Of a stretch of DNA of 64,000 bases, positions 43,386 through 52,569 are shown one piece after another (the stretch's first letter is position 1; each line of letters opens with the position of its first letter). This DNA comes from Flagellimonas meridianipacifica (lineage in GTDB: Bacteria; Bacteroidota; Bacteroidia; Flavobacteriales; Flavobacteriaceae), in the NCBI RefSeq assembly GCF_003001695.1, contig NZ_PVYX01000001.1:310001-374000 (forward strand), written 5' to 3'. Both the position numbers and the translations under genes were made by a program. The notes under the pieces were generated by a model. It made no database searches, was not told where the DNA came from, and worked only from the letters and a program-made list of their open reading frames with translations.

Positions 43386-44518
43386 TTTGTTGCAGTTTCG
43401 TTGTTTGGTACTCCAAAAACCCTGACCAGCATCCCCGCGTAACCCCCCGAAACGGGCCGCGAAACTATGGTTTCACCATCTGGAACATTCTTTAAGACAA
43501 CCTTTTTGTCAGTGAAATAAACCGGATTTACGTCTATGACATCTAAAATAGTATCTCGCACAACAAATATCTGATCGTTGTCCAGCAAGAGTGATCTATC
43601 AATTTCAATGGCGGTCTCTTCAGTTCTGGCATTAAGGTAAGCCTCTAAATATTGTCCTTCTTTTAGATTTTCTCCCTTAACTTCGATAAACACTGTAATG
43701 GTCTGTGTGGTCTGGTCCACGCGTCCATTAACACGTACCACCTTGCCCATATGCTCTTGGGTCTTATCCAAATTAGTAAGGCTTACCTCCTTACCTACCC
43801 TTAAAAAGTCGGCATAGGTTTTTGGTACGGCGACCTCTAGTTCATAGGTTCCGGTTTCTATAAACTCTCCCAATTTTTGTCCTGCGCGAACCAGGGAACC
43901 CTCCGTAACCAAAGCCTCAGTGAGTACTCCTGAAAATGGGGCAGCAATACCATACTTTGCCAAACGCTGCTCTAAATTCTTGACATTGTAATAATTGGTG
44001 TATATCCCTCTACCGGTGATAAAATATTTCTCCTTTTCCGAAGTCACTTCTGGAAGCGGGGGTGTGGATTTTTCTAAATCAAAATTGACCAAATACTCTT
44101 GCCACTTCGAAAAATGCTCAGGGTAGTCCAACTGCAAATCGGGCATTATGGAAGTAACCAAGTTGAACAGATTACTTTTGGCCGATTGTACGCTTGCATA
44201 ATATTCTGATGCATCAATGCGAATTAAAGTTTGGCCAGCTCGATAGGGTTGTCCCGCTTTGAACGCCTTGGCTCCGGGCCTAAAAACCCCTTGTACCTCA
44301 GCAAAAAGTTCCACACGGCGTTTTGCCACTAGATTACCATTGGCAGAAATAACAATAGGTACATCACCGTTAGAAACAGTATCCACAAAAACGGTCTTAA
44401 CCACTTTTTGGGGTCTTGGACGTCTATCTTCCCTGCTATTGACAATAACTCTTGATAGTACAAAAGCAACGATAATAACAACAATCCCGAGTAAAACGGA
44501 AAGAATAGTTTTACGCAT
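43382..44518 (-). CDS. RND efflux periplasmic adaptor
   Basis: A 378-residue membrane fusion protein. An N-terminal span (ILSVLLGIVVIIVAFVLSRVIV) anchors it. The lipoyl-like halves are VISANGNLVAKRRVELFAEVQGVF and GIAAPFSGVLTEALVTEGSLVRAGQKL. The beta-barrel domain follows (TYELEVAVPKTYADFLRVG). It bridges the RND permease and TolC and is the first gene of the operon; no regulator gene is beside it. The hairpin between the lipoyl halves is rather short. Confidence 0.92.
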   Translation of the reverse strand: MRKTILSVLLGIVVIIVAFVLSRVIVNSREDRRPRPQKVVKTVFVDTVSNGDVPIVISANGNLVAKRRVELFAEVQGVFRPGAKAFKAGQPYRAGQTLIRIDASEYYASVQSAKSNLFNLVTSIMPDLQLDYPEHFSKWQEYLVNFDLEKSTPPLPEVTSEKEKYFITGRGIYTNYYNVKNLEQRLAKYGIAAPFSGVLTEALVTEGSLVRAGQKLGEFIETGTYELEVAVPKTYADFLRVGKEVSLTNLDKTQEHMGKVVRVNGRVDQTTQTITVFIEVKGENLKEGQYLEAYLNARTEETAIEIDRSLLLDNDQIFVVRDTILDVIDVNPVYFTDKKVVLKNVPDGETIVSRPVSGGYAGMLVRVFGVPNNETATK

Positions 44519-44672
44519 TATAGAGCTGATTAGTTCAGTGCAAATCTATTGTCTTGGAAGTGGGGTCTTGGTTAAATATTTCATAAATGTTTATGTATTA
44601 TGCCAAATCATGAAACAAAAAATGGGGATACACGCCTGTATCCCCAAACCAAACAAACTAAAGTATAACTAA

Positions 44673-45557
44673 CTACTCATTATCGTCAACATCTTCAAAT
44701 TTTGTGTCCGCCATGCGGGTACGTTGCAATTGCAAATCATTAAACCTAGGTTTTAGACTTTCATCATCCGTGTCAAAAACCAAAAATTGTCTAGTGTCCA
44801 TGGCCTGAATCCCAGTATAAGATTCGAATCTGTTATTTTGAAGCTGTAGTATTTTTAGATTACTCAATTGCGCAAATTCCATCGGTATTTCACCTCCTAA
44901 TTGATTATTGGCCAAAACCAGTTCCTTTAATTTTTCCAGATTTCCAAGTTCTGCAGGAATTGATCCATCCAAACTGTTTTCAAAAAGACCCAAAGCAACA
45001 AGTTTCGTCAGATTTCCCAGTGATTTAGGTATAGCTCCCTTCAAATTATTGCTTGATAGGTTCAACTCTTTTAAATCTTTCAAGTCTCCAAATCCATCCG
45101 GTATTTGTCCATTCAAAAAATTGTTGAACATGGAAAACACCTCTAGTTTTTTCAACTGGCCCACTTCTGCTGGAATATTTCCCTTTATTCGGTTCATCTC
45201 AAGTCGCAGGACCTTCAGATTTTCCAATTTCACAATCTCTCTTGGCAAAACCCCGGTTATACTATTGAAAGCGAGATTTAGATGTTGAAGATGCCTCAAC
45301 CTTCCCAAACTTGGAGGCAGAGTACCTTCCAAATTGTTTCTAAAAAGATTGATTTCTACAACATGTTCGTCTTTGATTGTGATTCCCTTCCAGGTATCCA
45401 CAGGAGAATTCAGGTCCCATGGATTATTCCATTTAGCACCATTGGTACTCTCAAAAAGCTCAATCAATATTTTTTTCTCTTTAGCATTGACCCTGTTTTT
45501 AGCAAACGCAAAACCCAGGGAAAACAGGCCAATAAGACAGAGTGAGGTTAGCTTCAT
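44673..45557 (-). CDS. leucine-rich repeat secreted protein
   Basis: Start at 45557 (MKLTSLCLIGLFSLGFAFA), giving a signal peptide at the very N-terminus; the ATG at 45590 adds a charged 11-residue leader. The product has an N-terminal cap (LIELFESTNGAKWNNPWDLNSP, WKGITI) and about eight 23-24-residue repeats of the plant-type LxxLxLxxNxLxGxIPxxLG pattern, then an acidic tail. LRR proteins bind partners or ligands; the partner is unknown. No type IX sorting tail is visible. Confidence 0.85.
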   Translation of the reverse strand: MKLTSLCLIGLFSLGFAFAKNRVNAKEKKILIELFESTNGAKWNNPWDLNSPVDTWKGITIKDEHVVEINLFRNNLEGTLPPSLGRLRHLQHLNLAFNSITGVLPREIVKLENLKVLRLEMNRIKGNIPAEVGQLKKLEVFSMFNNFLNGQIPDGFGDLKDLKELNLSSNNLKGAIPKSLGNLTKLVALGLFENSLDGSIPAELGNLEKLKELVLANNQLGGEIPMEFAQLSNLKILQLQNNRFESYTGIQAMDTRQFLVFDTDDESLKPRFNDLQLQRTRMADTKFEDVDDNE

Positions 45558-45689
45558 TCTTAGTTTCTTCTTGGATTTATAAGAATTCACTTACAAATCA
45601 AATAAGAAAGAAAAAACCTACAAAAATTAATGTGTGACCTAAGGCAAATCTGTTGTGAAGCTCAGTAAATCTGTGGTATAGGATGTGAA

Positions 45690-47606
45690 TTATTGTGCCA
45701 CAATGGTTTCCATCTCCTCAGAGAGTGTTTCCCAATCACCCATCAAATCCTCCAAAAGTTTCTTTTTCCCTTCATATGAATCAAAAAAACCATCTTTGGC
45801 TATGGTGGCATCATAATTCATCAGGAGTTGATGATCAATTTCCGCAATCTCCTTCTCCAAAGCTGCAATTCTCTTTTCGACCCCGCTAAGTTTATTTTTG
45901 AGAGACTTCAATCGCTTTTGTTGCTGATAGTCATTTTCTTTCGGTGCAGATTTACTCTCGTTTTGAGGTTTATCTTTTCTTTCGATTTTTCTGAAATCTT
46001 CAGCTTGCCTCTGTTCCAAATAGAAGTCGATATCCCCTAAATACTCTTTAATGTTCCCGTCTTTGAACTCATACACCTTGTTGGTCAATCCTTGAAGAAA
46101 ATCCCTATCGTGGGAAACCAAAATCAAGGTCCCCTCAAAACTTTTCAAGGCCTGTTTCAACACGTTCTTGGATTTTATGTCCAAGTGATTCGTAGGCTCA
46201 TCCATGATAAGTACGTTGAAGGGTTGAAGCAGCATCTTGGCCAAAGCCAATCTGTTTCGCTCACCTCCTGAAAGTACCTTCACATATTTCTCAACATCAT
46301 CTCCCCGAAAAAGAAACGACCCTAAAATGTCCCTGACCTTGCTTCTGTTTCCTTCGTTAGCGGCATCAACCATGGTATCCAGAATGGTCTTTTCACCATC
46401 CAAATAATCGGCTTGGTTCTGGGCGAAGTATCCAATTTGAACGTTGTGACCTAGTTTTACCTCACCTTTATGCTCCAGTTCTCCAACAATTATTTTGGCC
46501 AGCGTGGTCTTTCCCTGTCCATTTTGCCCAACAAAAGCGGTTTTGCTTCCTCGCTCTACCAACAAATCAATATCCTGCAGTACTTGTTTTGGGCCATAGT
46601 TTTTAGATAGGTCTTCCAAGGTAACTACAACCTTCCCAGGATTAACGGACACTGGAAACCGTACGGTCATCACGCTATGGTCATCTTCATCCACCTCAAT
46701 TCGGTCAATTCGGTCCAGCTTTTTAATCAGTGACTGCGCCATTGAAGCCTTGGAAGCCTTGGCACGAAACTTTTCAATAAGTCGCTCTGTTTGCTGAATC
46801 TGTTTTTCCTGGTTCTTTTGTGCACTTAGTTGTTGTTCGCGTATCTCAGCGCGCAAGGCCAAATACTTTGTATAGGGTTTATTGTAATCATAAATCCGCC
46901 CTAAAGAAATCTCGATGGTCCTGTTGGTGACATTATCCAAGAACATCTTATCGTGCGATACGATTACCACAGCTCCAGAATATCCTTTTAGAAACTGCTC
47001 CAACCAGATTATTGATTCGATATCCAAGTGATTAGTAGGCTCATCCAACAACAGCACGTGATTGTCTTCCAAGAGCAGTTTGGCCAATTCTATGCGCATG
47101 CGCCAGCCCCCGGAGAAGGTGTCCGTCACTTTCGTGAAGTCTTCGCGTTTGAATCCCAAACCTTGCAGGACCTTTTCTGTTTCACCTTGGTAGTTATACC
47201 CGCCTATGATTTCATAGCGATGGGTCACTTCGGTAAGGTCCACCATCAATTGGTTATAGGACTCGCTTTCGTAATCCGTTCGTTCTGCCAATTGTTGATT
47301 GATATTCTCCAACTCAACTTCCAGAGATTTGATTTCTTGGAATGCTCGATAGGCCTCATCCAATACCGTTCTACCCTGTTCAAAATCTATATCCTGCTTT
47401 AGGAATCCAATCTGCGTACCTTTTTCGATAGCTATGGAACCTGTATCCGATTCTTGTTCCTTGGAAAGTAACCGTAGTAGTGTGGATTTTCCTGCACCAT
47501 TTTTACCAATAAGACCAACGCGGTCTCCCGCATTCAACCGAAATGCGATATCATTAAAAAGATATTCCCCACCAAAGGAAACCGAAAGATTATGGACATT
47601 GAGCAT
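45690..47606 (-). CDS. ABC-F family ATPase
   Basis: A 638-residue soluble protein with two ABC cassettes. The first has Walker A GKNGAGKST (residues about 36-44) and signature SGGWRMRIELAKLL; the second has GQNGQGKTT and SGGERNRLALAKML. DEPTNHLD occurs in both. The linker between is charged and helical, as in ABC-F, and a C-terminal coiled coil (NDYQQQKRLKSLKNKLSGVEKRIAALEKEI) resembles the Uup extension. Such proteins act on the ribosome in stalling relief or antibiotic protection, not in transport. Divergent to the DUF983 gene. Confidence 0.93.
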   Translation of the reverse strand: MLNVHNLSVSFGGEYLFNDIAFRLNAGDRVGLIGKNGAGKSTLLRLLSKEQESDTGSIAIEKGTQIGFLKQDIDFEQGRTVLDEAYRAFQEIKSLEVELENINQQLAERTDYESESYNQLMVDLTEVTHRYEIIGGYNYQGETEKVLQGLGFKREDFTKVTDTFSGGWRMRIELAKLLLEDNHVLLLDEPTNHLDIESIIWLEQFLKGYSGAVVIVSHDKMFLDNVTNRTIEISLGRIYDYNKPYTKYLALRAEIREQQLSAQKNQEKQIQQTERLIEKFRAKASKASMAQSLIKKLDRIDRIEVDEDDHSVMTVRFPVSVNPGKVVVTLEDLSKNYGPKQVLQDIDLLVERGSKTAFVGQNGQGKTTLAKIIVGELEHKGEVKLGHNVQIGYFAQNQADYLDGEKTILDTMVDAANEGNRSKVRDILGSFLFRGDDVEKYVKVLSGGERNRLALAKMLLQPFNVLIMDEPTNHLDIKSKNVLKQALKSFEGTLILVSHDRDFLQGLTNKVYEFKDGNIKEYLGDIDFYLEQRQAEDFRKIERKDKPQNESKSAPKENDYQQQKRLKSLKNKLSGVEKRIAALEKEIAEIDHQLLMNYDATIAKDGFFDSYEGKKKLLEDLMGDWETLSEEMETIVAQ

Positions 47607-47671
47607 TTTATGTAACTCTTATTACCTATTGAACGGAAACCAATCCGTAATTTTGTATAAAATCGCTGCAA

Positions 47672-48076
47672 ATGTTAAAAAAAGGAACTAAACTCTACAG
47701 TATTTTAACAGGAAGTTGTCCCAGATGTCACGAAGAACATATGTATGAAAACAAAAACCCTTATACTTTTGGAAAACTCTTCAAAATGCATGAACGTTGT
47801 TCCCATTGTGGTTTAAAATATAAGATTGAACCTTCCTTTTTTTATGGTTCCATGTACGTTAGCTACGGGGTCGGTGTAGCGTTCGCTGTTGCGGCTTTTG
47901 TTATTTCGTTTTTATTTCTTGGACTGAACTTGGTGAATACATTTATCGCGATTGTAGCGACCTTGGTTGTTTTTATGCCAATCATTATTCGTCTTTCCCG
48001 AAATATTTGGATTAACTTTTTTATCAAGTACGAACCTCAGGAACTTAGGGAAGCTCCTGATGGTATTTCTCAGTAA
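47672..48076 (+). CDS. DUF983 family protein
   Basis: A 134-residue protein with two CxxC pairs at the N-terminus (SCPRCHEE, RCSHCGLKY) that probably bind zinc, followed by two membrane spans (GVGVAFAVAAFVISFLFLGL, FIAIVATLVVFMPIIIRLS). Function is not known; some relatives lie near haem-copper oxidase genes. Its 3' end overlaps the end of the convergent FAD oxidoreductase gene by 32 bases. Confidence 0.88.
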   Translation: MLKKGTKLYSILTGSCPRCHEEHMYENKNPYTFGKLFKMHERCSHCGLKYKIEPSFFYGSMYVSYGVGVAFAVAAFVISFLFLGLNLVNTFIAIVATLVVFMPIIIRLSRNIWINFFIKYEPQELREAPDGISQ

Positions 48077-49106
48077 ATCTGCCCAGATTGATTTCTGGGT
48101 CAATGGGACCCCTATTTTCTACAAAACCAAAAAGCTGTTCTGCAGCATACGGTGCAATAAGCACACCTCGAGAACCAAAACCATTCAAACAATAGAGATT
48201 CTTATGAATGGGATGCTCTCCCACCAAAGGTCTTCTGTCCACCACTGTGGGTCTAATACCGGCTACATGGGCCACGACCTGAAAATCGCATTTCAAGAAA
48301 GTCTTTAGTTTGGTTAAGAGTTCTTCCTTTGAAGCTTGGGTTGGTGCATTGGTCTTATCTTTCCATTTGTATGTAGCACCTACGCGATAAAGGTCATCTC
48401 CTAATGGGATAATAAACACGGAGGATTTTATGACGGATTGTTCCTTTAGGCCTGGCGCTTTTATGGTTAATAACTCGCCTTTTGTCCCATTTAAAGGCAA
48501 GTACTTAAAAAAAGGGTTGTTTTTAAGCCCGTAGCCGTCCGCAAAAACTATTTGCTTGGCAAATATCGATTTGTAGGTAATATGCTCGCTATTCGTCCTT
48601 AACTGAGAAAAATCGAATGTTTCATGGGCAAAAAGCTCTTTTTTGGTCAAATATTCTGAATAGGCTTCAAGAAGTGTGTGGGTATCCACTCTACCGGTAT
48701 AAAGCACTTCCCCAAATCCCAATGGGGCATCAATATGCAAATTCAAGTTTTGATGGATGTCCGTTGAAAGGAAGTAGTCCAAGTCCGGTTTATCTGCAGC
48801 TTCAAACCACCCATTCTGTTCCTCAATGGAAGCGAACAAACGCAAGACCCTAAGCTTATAATCCAATTTCACTTTTAGCTTTTCCTCCAGATTTTGATAG
48901 AAAGGCATGGCCAAATCCATCTGCTGGCGTGCCTTCCATGCCAAGGTGAACCTTTTCAGGATTACTGGGTTGTAAAGACCTCCTGCAACTAATGATGATT
49001 GTTGGGAATCGTCTGAAACTACATGAAACGACTTTCCGTTTTTTTCCAGAATTTCACAAAAAGAAATTCCTGCCAAACCACAACCGACTACCAGATAATC
49101 TAACAT
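48045..49106 (-). CDS. FAD-dependent oxidoreductase (DAO family)
   Basis: A 353-residue flavoenzyme of the D-amino-acid-oxidase/GlpD group: FAD motif YLVVGCGLAGISFCEIL near the start, then SSLVAGGLYNPVILKRFT and IVFADGYGLKNNPFF. The closing segments are GIRPTVVDRRPLVGEHP and LNGFGSRGVLIAPYAAEQL. The C-terminal MnmC-like tail is absent, so it is a free oxidase-like protein. The substrate is not known. Its place downstream of gldN is common in flavobacteria, but it is separated from gldN by a terminator and is transcribed independently. Confidence 0.85.
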   Translation of the reverse strand: MLDYLVVGCGLAGISFCEILEKNGKSFHVVSDDSQQSSLVAGGLYNPVILKRFTLAWKARQQMDLAMPFYQNLEEKLKVKLDYKLRVLRLFASIEEQNGWFEAADKPDLDYFLSTDIHQNLNLHIDAPLGFGEVLYTGRVDTHTLLEAYSEYLTKKELFAHETFDFSQLRTNSEHITYKSIFAKQIVFADGYGLKNNPFFKYLPLNGTKGELLTIKAPGLKEQSVIKSSVFIIPLGDDLYRVGATYKWKDKTNAPTQASKEELLTKLKTFLKCDFQVVAHVAGIRPTVVDRRPLVGEHPIHKNLYCLNGFGSRGVLIAPYAAEQLFGFVENRGPIDPEINLGRFTEKYHQELP

Positions 49107-49144
49107 GGGACAAAAGTAACCTTCCCAATTTTTATTTAAAAATC

Positions 49145-49202
49145 AAGCGTCTAGACTTCTCGCAGCTTCCTCGCAAGCTCGGGACAGGGCTGGGAGTGAC
49201 AC
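49145..49202. repeat. possible dispersed repeat remnant
   Basis: The segment with CTTCTCGCAGC and CTCGGGACAGG in front of GGAGTGAC is GC-rich against its surroundings and reminiscent of the palindromic repeats found between flavobacterial genes. It lies in the gap between the FAD oxidoreductase start and the gld terminator. Only weak internal pairing is visible. Confidence 0.25.
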
Positions 49203-49215
49203 TTTATAAATAAAA

Positions 49216-49239
49216 AACGCCGCACTAAAGTGCGGCGTT
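49216..49239 (-). terminator. rho-independent terminator of the gld operon
   Basis: Eleven-base arms AACGCCGCACT and AGTGCGGCGTT pair perfectly, and a T-run follows on the minus strand. It lies 32 bases after the gldN stop. Confidence 0.85.
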
Positions 49240-49271
49240 GTATGAATTGAATTGGAAAATTATTTTTTGGC

Positions 49272-50174
49272 TTAGTACGCCCACATATCCTGCTCTCGGT
49301 CGCGAATCACTTCTTTGATTCTATTGGCTTCCAAGAGTTGGAACAGTGCATTGTCAAAAATATAATCGTCTATCTCACGATCACCGTGAACGTTTTCCTC
49401 TTTATAGATTACTCCATTGAAGCGTCTTGCGTTCAACAGCATATCAAATGAGATAGGGCGTGCAGAATTACGTTGGTTATACACTTTGGCATCGTGCAAA
49501 ATCTGTCTTGCGGCTGGATACCAAACCCAGAACAATTCCACTTTGTTTTCTCCAGGGTCTACAGACTCATCGTCAATAAAGTTTACGTCTGGTGCTACTG
49601 GGGCAATTCCCAATAGTCTGTATTTCAACTCACCTTGACGCTTGTCAAAGTACCATATTCCCTTGATGCGATACTCTTCAATATCTGCGGCGGTCAAATC
49701 TCTTCTGTTGATAAACTCAGCAGAAATCTGCTCACCAGCGTTCAATTGTTCGTATCCCAAGTCAGTTGTATCCACTTTTTGCAAGGTGGCTGACAGGTCA
49801 TCCAATACACGTTTCTCCGTAAAATAGGAATCAGCATATACCTCTGTCAAGTTTCCGTTTCTGATGTTTTTCATCAGCACGTGATACAATGACCTTCTAT
49901 CGAGTCCAATACCTATTGTATCGGTAGGATAGTATAGGGGAAAGTTTACACGCTCGTCCAGGTCAATGATTTCCCAAGTGGTCTTGGACCAAAGGATATC
50001 CCGGTCGTCCACATAGCCATAGGCCAATGGGGCATCCGCATCCTGTGCGATTTGCGCTTCGGTCTTTTTACCTATCTCATCCGGCATTTTGGCATTCAAA
50101 ATGTTTGCCTGAGCCATCATCGATACGGGCAAAAGACTTAAAGCTCCAATTACTAATGCATTTTTCCAATTCAT
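49272..50174 (-). CDS. gldN: gliding motility / type IX secretion protein GldN
   Basis: A 300-residue periplasmic protein with a signal peptide (ALVIGALSLLPVSMMAQA). Segments NLTEVYADSYFTEKRVLDDL, IKGIWYFDKRQGELKYRLLGIAPV and KVELFWVWYPAARQILHDA are typical of GldN. With GldK it builds the ring on the periplasmic side of the outer membrane in the type IX secretion system. It ends the gldK-L-M-N cluster, 20 bases after gldM, before a strong terminator. Confidence 0.96.
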   Translation of the reverse strand: MNWKNALVIGALSLLPVSMMAQANILNAKMPDEIGKKTEAQIAQDADAPLAYGYVDDRDILWSKTTWEIIDLDERVNFPLYYPTDTIGIGLDRRSLYHVLMKNIRNGNLTEVYADSYFTEKRVLDDLSATLQKVDTTDLGYEQLNAGEQISAEFINRRDLTAADIEEYRIKGIWYFDKRQGELKYRLLGIAPVAPDVNFIDDESVDPGENKVELFWVWYPAARQILHDAKVYNQRNSARPISFDMLLNARRFNGVIYKEENVHGDREIDDYIFDNALFQLLEANRIKEVIRDREQDMWAY

Positions 50175-50194
50175 GATCTTCAGTATACTTTATT

Positions 50195-51775
50195 TTAGTT
50201 TGTAAGCTCCACTACCACTGGAGAAACTTTCTTCAACTTGTAGCTTCTGTTATTGGTAATGAATGCGTTGATATCAAAAATCTGAACAGCATCACCTCTT
50301 CTAGCTCTCTTAAGGGCAGATTTAGCTTGAGCGTTCAATTTGTTACCTTTTACTACGATGGTAGGTTGACCTGGCACCTTGAACTTGAATCCTCCAACAG
50401 AAAGGTTCAAATCAAAGTCAAAGTCTTCCAACATAGCGCTGATGGTAGAAATCTCAAGGTTTCTTCTTGGCATTTTCACGCTACCAGCCTCACCACGTAC
50501 GGTTCCGCTTGGTCTTGGAATATCCTTGATTCTAAACTCAGACTTGGTTGAAATTGGCTTACCATCTGGCAATGTACCAGAAGCTGTAATGGTAACTGTT
50601 CTTCCTTTTCCTGGGTTCATAACATACTTGCTACCACTTCTCTTGGATAGACCAGCAGCAGAAGCTCTGACTTTGTTATCTGGAATACCAGGAATGGAAA
50701 TCGTCATTGGGTTGGCAACTCCACGGTAAACCACATTCATCTTGTCTGCAGAAATTACCGCAGCATTAGGCTTAGTAATTGTAGCGAAAACGTTGTTAAC
50801 CTCAACAGGAACTTCCTTACCATCCTGCATAAAGTACATAGTACCTTTGATTTCGTGGTCACCAGCAGTACCAGCTCCAATCAACATTTTGATTCCACCT
50901 GCTTCAAGAACATAGTCTTTACCTTCAGCTAATTTTCTTCCGTCCAAAGTCAATTCAGCTTTTACAGGAGTAGAAGTTTTGTCAGTCTTGCTAACAATGA
51001 TTTTACCATCATACTTCTCACCAGTGTAATATGCTGTCTTTGGAGCAGCCAAAGAACTCTGGAAGTTTGTCAAACTAACAGCAGCAGTCAAGTTACCTTC
51101 CAATAAGCTTTTCAATACTTCTTGTTCAGTAGTCTTGATATCCGCTTGCAGTTGCGTGATTTTGGTCAAAGATGCTACTAAAGGAAATCCTTCATAGTGA
51201 TAGTTAATCCAATCTTGACGTGTACCATCTCTTTTCTCGACCTTACCATCATCTTTCTTACCGTCACCGGTTGCGAATCTAGTTTTTACAGCTTCTTTTA
51301 TTTCCTTGAACTTATCCTTAGGTAAAGAATTCACTACACCATCACGGTATCCTTCAATCTCACTAACGAATTTTTTACCCTCAGACTTCAAGTTATCACC
51401 TTGGAAGAATAAGTTGTCCAAATAATCTGACTTATCCATTACAACATAGTCCTTTGGATCTTCCAATCCTTCAACCATGCCTTTTTTAATACCTTCCAAG
51501 TAGTTATAATACTTATCCGAAAGCTCTTTTACCTCTTGGGCGTTTTTGTAAAGCGTACCATATTCTTCCTCATTCTCGGAAGCTTTGGTGGCCAAACCTT
51601 CAAGGAAGCCTTCGTTACTTGCGGTCATTTTAGTATTGGAAGTCTCAAGCTTTTCGTTCATAAGACCAAAAGCGGCAAGTACTTCCTTACTCATATTCAA
51701 AGCCAACATCGCGATGAAGATCAAGTACATAAGGTTGATCATCTTCTGACGTGGTGTTTGTTTTCCTGATGCCAT
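50195..51775 (-). CDS. gldM: gliding motility / type IX secretion motor protein GldM
   Basis: A 526-residue protein beginning MASGKQTPRQKMINLMYLIFIAMLALNMSKEVL: one membrane span at about 12-28 and then a long periplasmic part with a helical first domain (residues 30-220) and three beta domains (LTLDGRKLAEG, KMNVVYRGVANPMTISIPG, RNLEISTISAML). GldM forms the stator-spanning shaft with GldL and transmits motion to GldK/GldN. Usual length. Coupled in the gld cluster. Confidence 0.97.
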   Translation of the reverse strand: MASGKQTPRQKMINLMYLIFIAMLALNMSKEVLAAFGLMNEKLETSNTKMTASNEGFLEGLATKASENEEEYGTLYKNAQEVKELSDKYYNYLEGIKKGMVEGLEDPKDYVVMDKSDYLDNLFFQGDNLKSEGKKFVSEIEGYRDGVVNSLPKDKFKEIKEAVKTRFATGDGKKDDGKVEKRDGTRQDWINYHYEGFPLVASLTKITQLQADIKTTEQEVLKSLLEGNLTAAVSLTNFQSSLAAPKTAYYTGEKYDGKIIVSKTDKTSTPVKAELTLDGRKLAEGKDYVLEAGGIKMLIGAGTAGDHEIKGTMYFMQDGKEVPVEVNNVFATITKPNAAVISADKMNVVYRGVANPMTISIPGIPDNKVRASAAGLSKRSGSKYVMNPGKGRTVTITASGTLPDGKPISTKSEFRIKDIPRPSGTVRGEAGSVKMPRRNLEISTISAMLEDFDFDLNLSVGGFKFKVPGQPTIVVKGNKLNAQAKSALKRARRGDAVQIFDINAFITNNRSYKLKKVSPVVVELTN

Positions 51776-51841
51776 GTTTTTTATCTAATTAGAATTAATA
51801 ATTAATTTGATTTGGGTTTGGTATATCAATCAATATCCCAA

Positions 51842-52495
51842 TTAGTTTCTGCTACCCATGGCAGATAGCATATTTCCGTATACGCCGTTCAAAGAAGAAA
51901 GATTGGTAGCCAAAGACTCCATTTGCTCTTTCAATGCACCAGCATTCTGTACTACTTCCTCGTTGATGGAAGCTTGACGGCTAGCGCTTTCCAATTGAAC
52001 TTTGTACAAGCTGTTCAATGATTCCATTTGAGCAGCAGCATGAGACAATTCTTCAGAGTATTTCTTCGTGTGTTGGATAGCATCTGTAGTAGGCGCTATG
52101 TTTTTAGCAGCACCTTCAAAACTTTTGATGCTTTCACCCAAACTTGAGAAAAGCTCAGAATCGATGTTGGCCTCTTTCAATAGGTCATCCAATTTTCTAG
52201 AAAGAATACCTTCAGCTTCTTTAGCTTGCTTGGCATCATTCTTATTTCCTTTGGATTGACCATTGTTCAATTCCGGATATACCAAAGACCAATCGTACTC
52301 GTCATCTACTGGTTCAAATGCAGAGATAGCAAAGATTAATGCTTCAGTAATAAGACCTACAGCAAGAAGCAAACCACCTGTAAGGGGTCCAAACTCCCAG
52401 TGAAGGATTTTAAATAGTGCACCAATAATTACCACTGATGCTCCAAGCCCGTAGGCCATGTTAAACAGTTTTTTTGTTGATTTTGACTGTGCCAT
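51842..52495 (-). CDS. gldL: gliding motility / type IX secretion motor protein GldL
   Basis: A 217-residue inner membrane protein with two spans (about 15-32 and 38-60). The charged residues K29 and H32 at the end of span 1 and E51 in span 2 (GLITEALIFAI) correspond to positions that relatives need for proton-driven rotation. The C-terminal part is a long cytoplasmic coiled coil (KYSEELSHAAAQMESLNSLY). GldL and GldM are the energy-converting motor of type IX secretion and gliding. It lies between gldK and gldM. Confidence 0.97.
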   Translation of the reverse strand: MAQSKSTKKLFNMAYGLGASVVIIGALFKILHWEFGPLTGGLLLAVGLITEALIFAISAFEPVDDEYDWSLVYPELNNGQSKGNKNDAKQAKEAEGILSRKLDDLLKEANIDSELFSSLGESIKSFEGAAKNIAPTTDAIQHTKKYSEELSHAAAQMESLNSLYKVQLESASRQASINEEVVQNAGALKEQMESLATNLSSLNGVYGNMLSAMGSRN

Positions 52496-52569
52496 AATTC
52501 TAGTTTTAATTAAGTTATATAAATAAGTATTTGGTTACTGGTTAAAATACTATCTTTTATTCTTTATGT

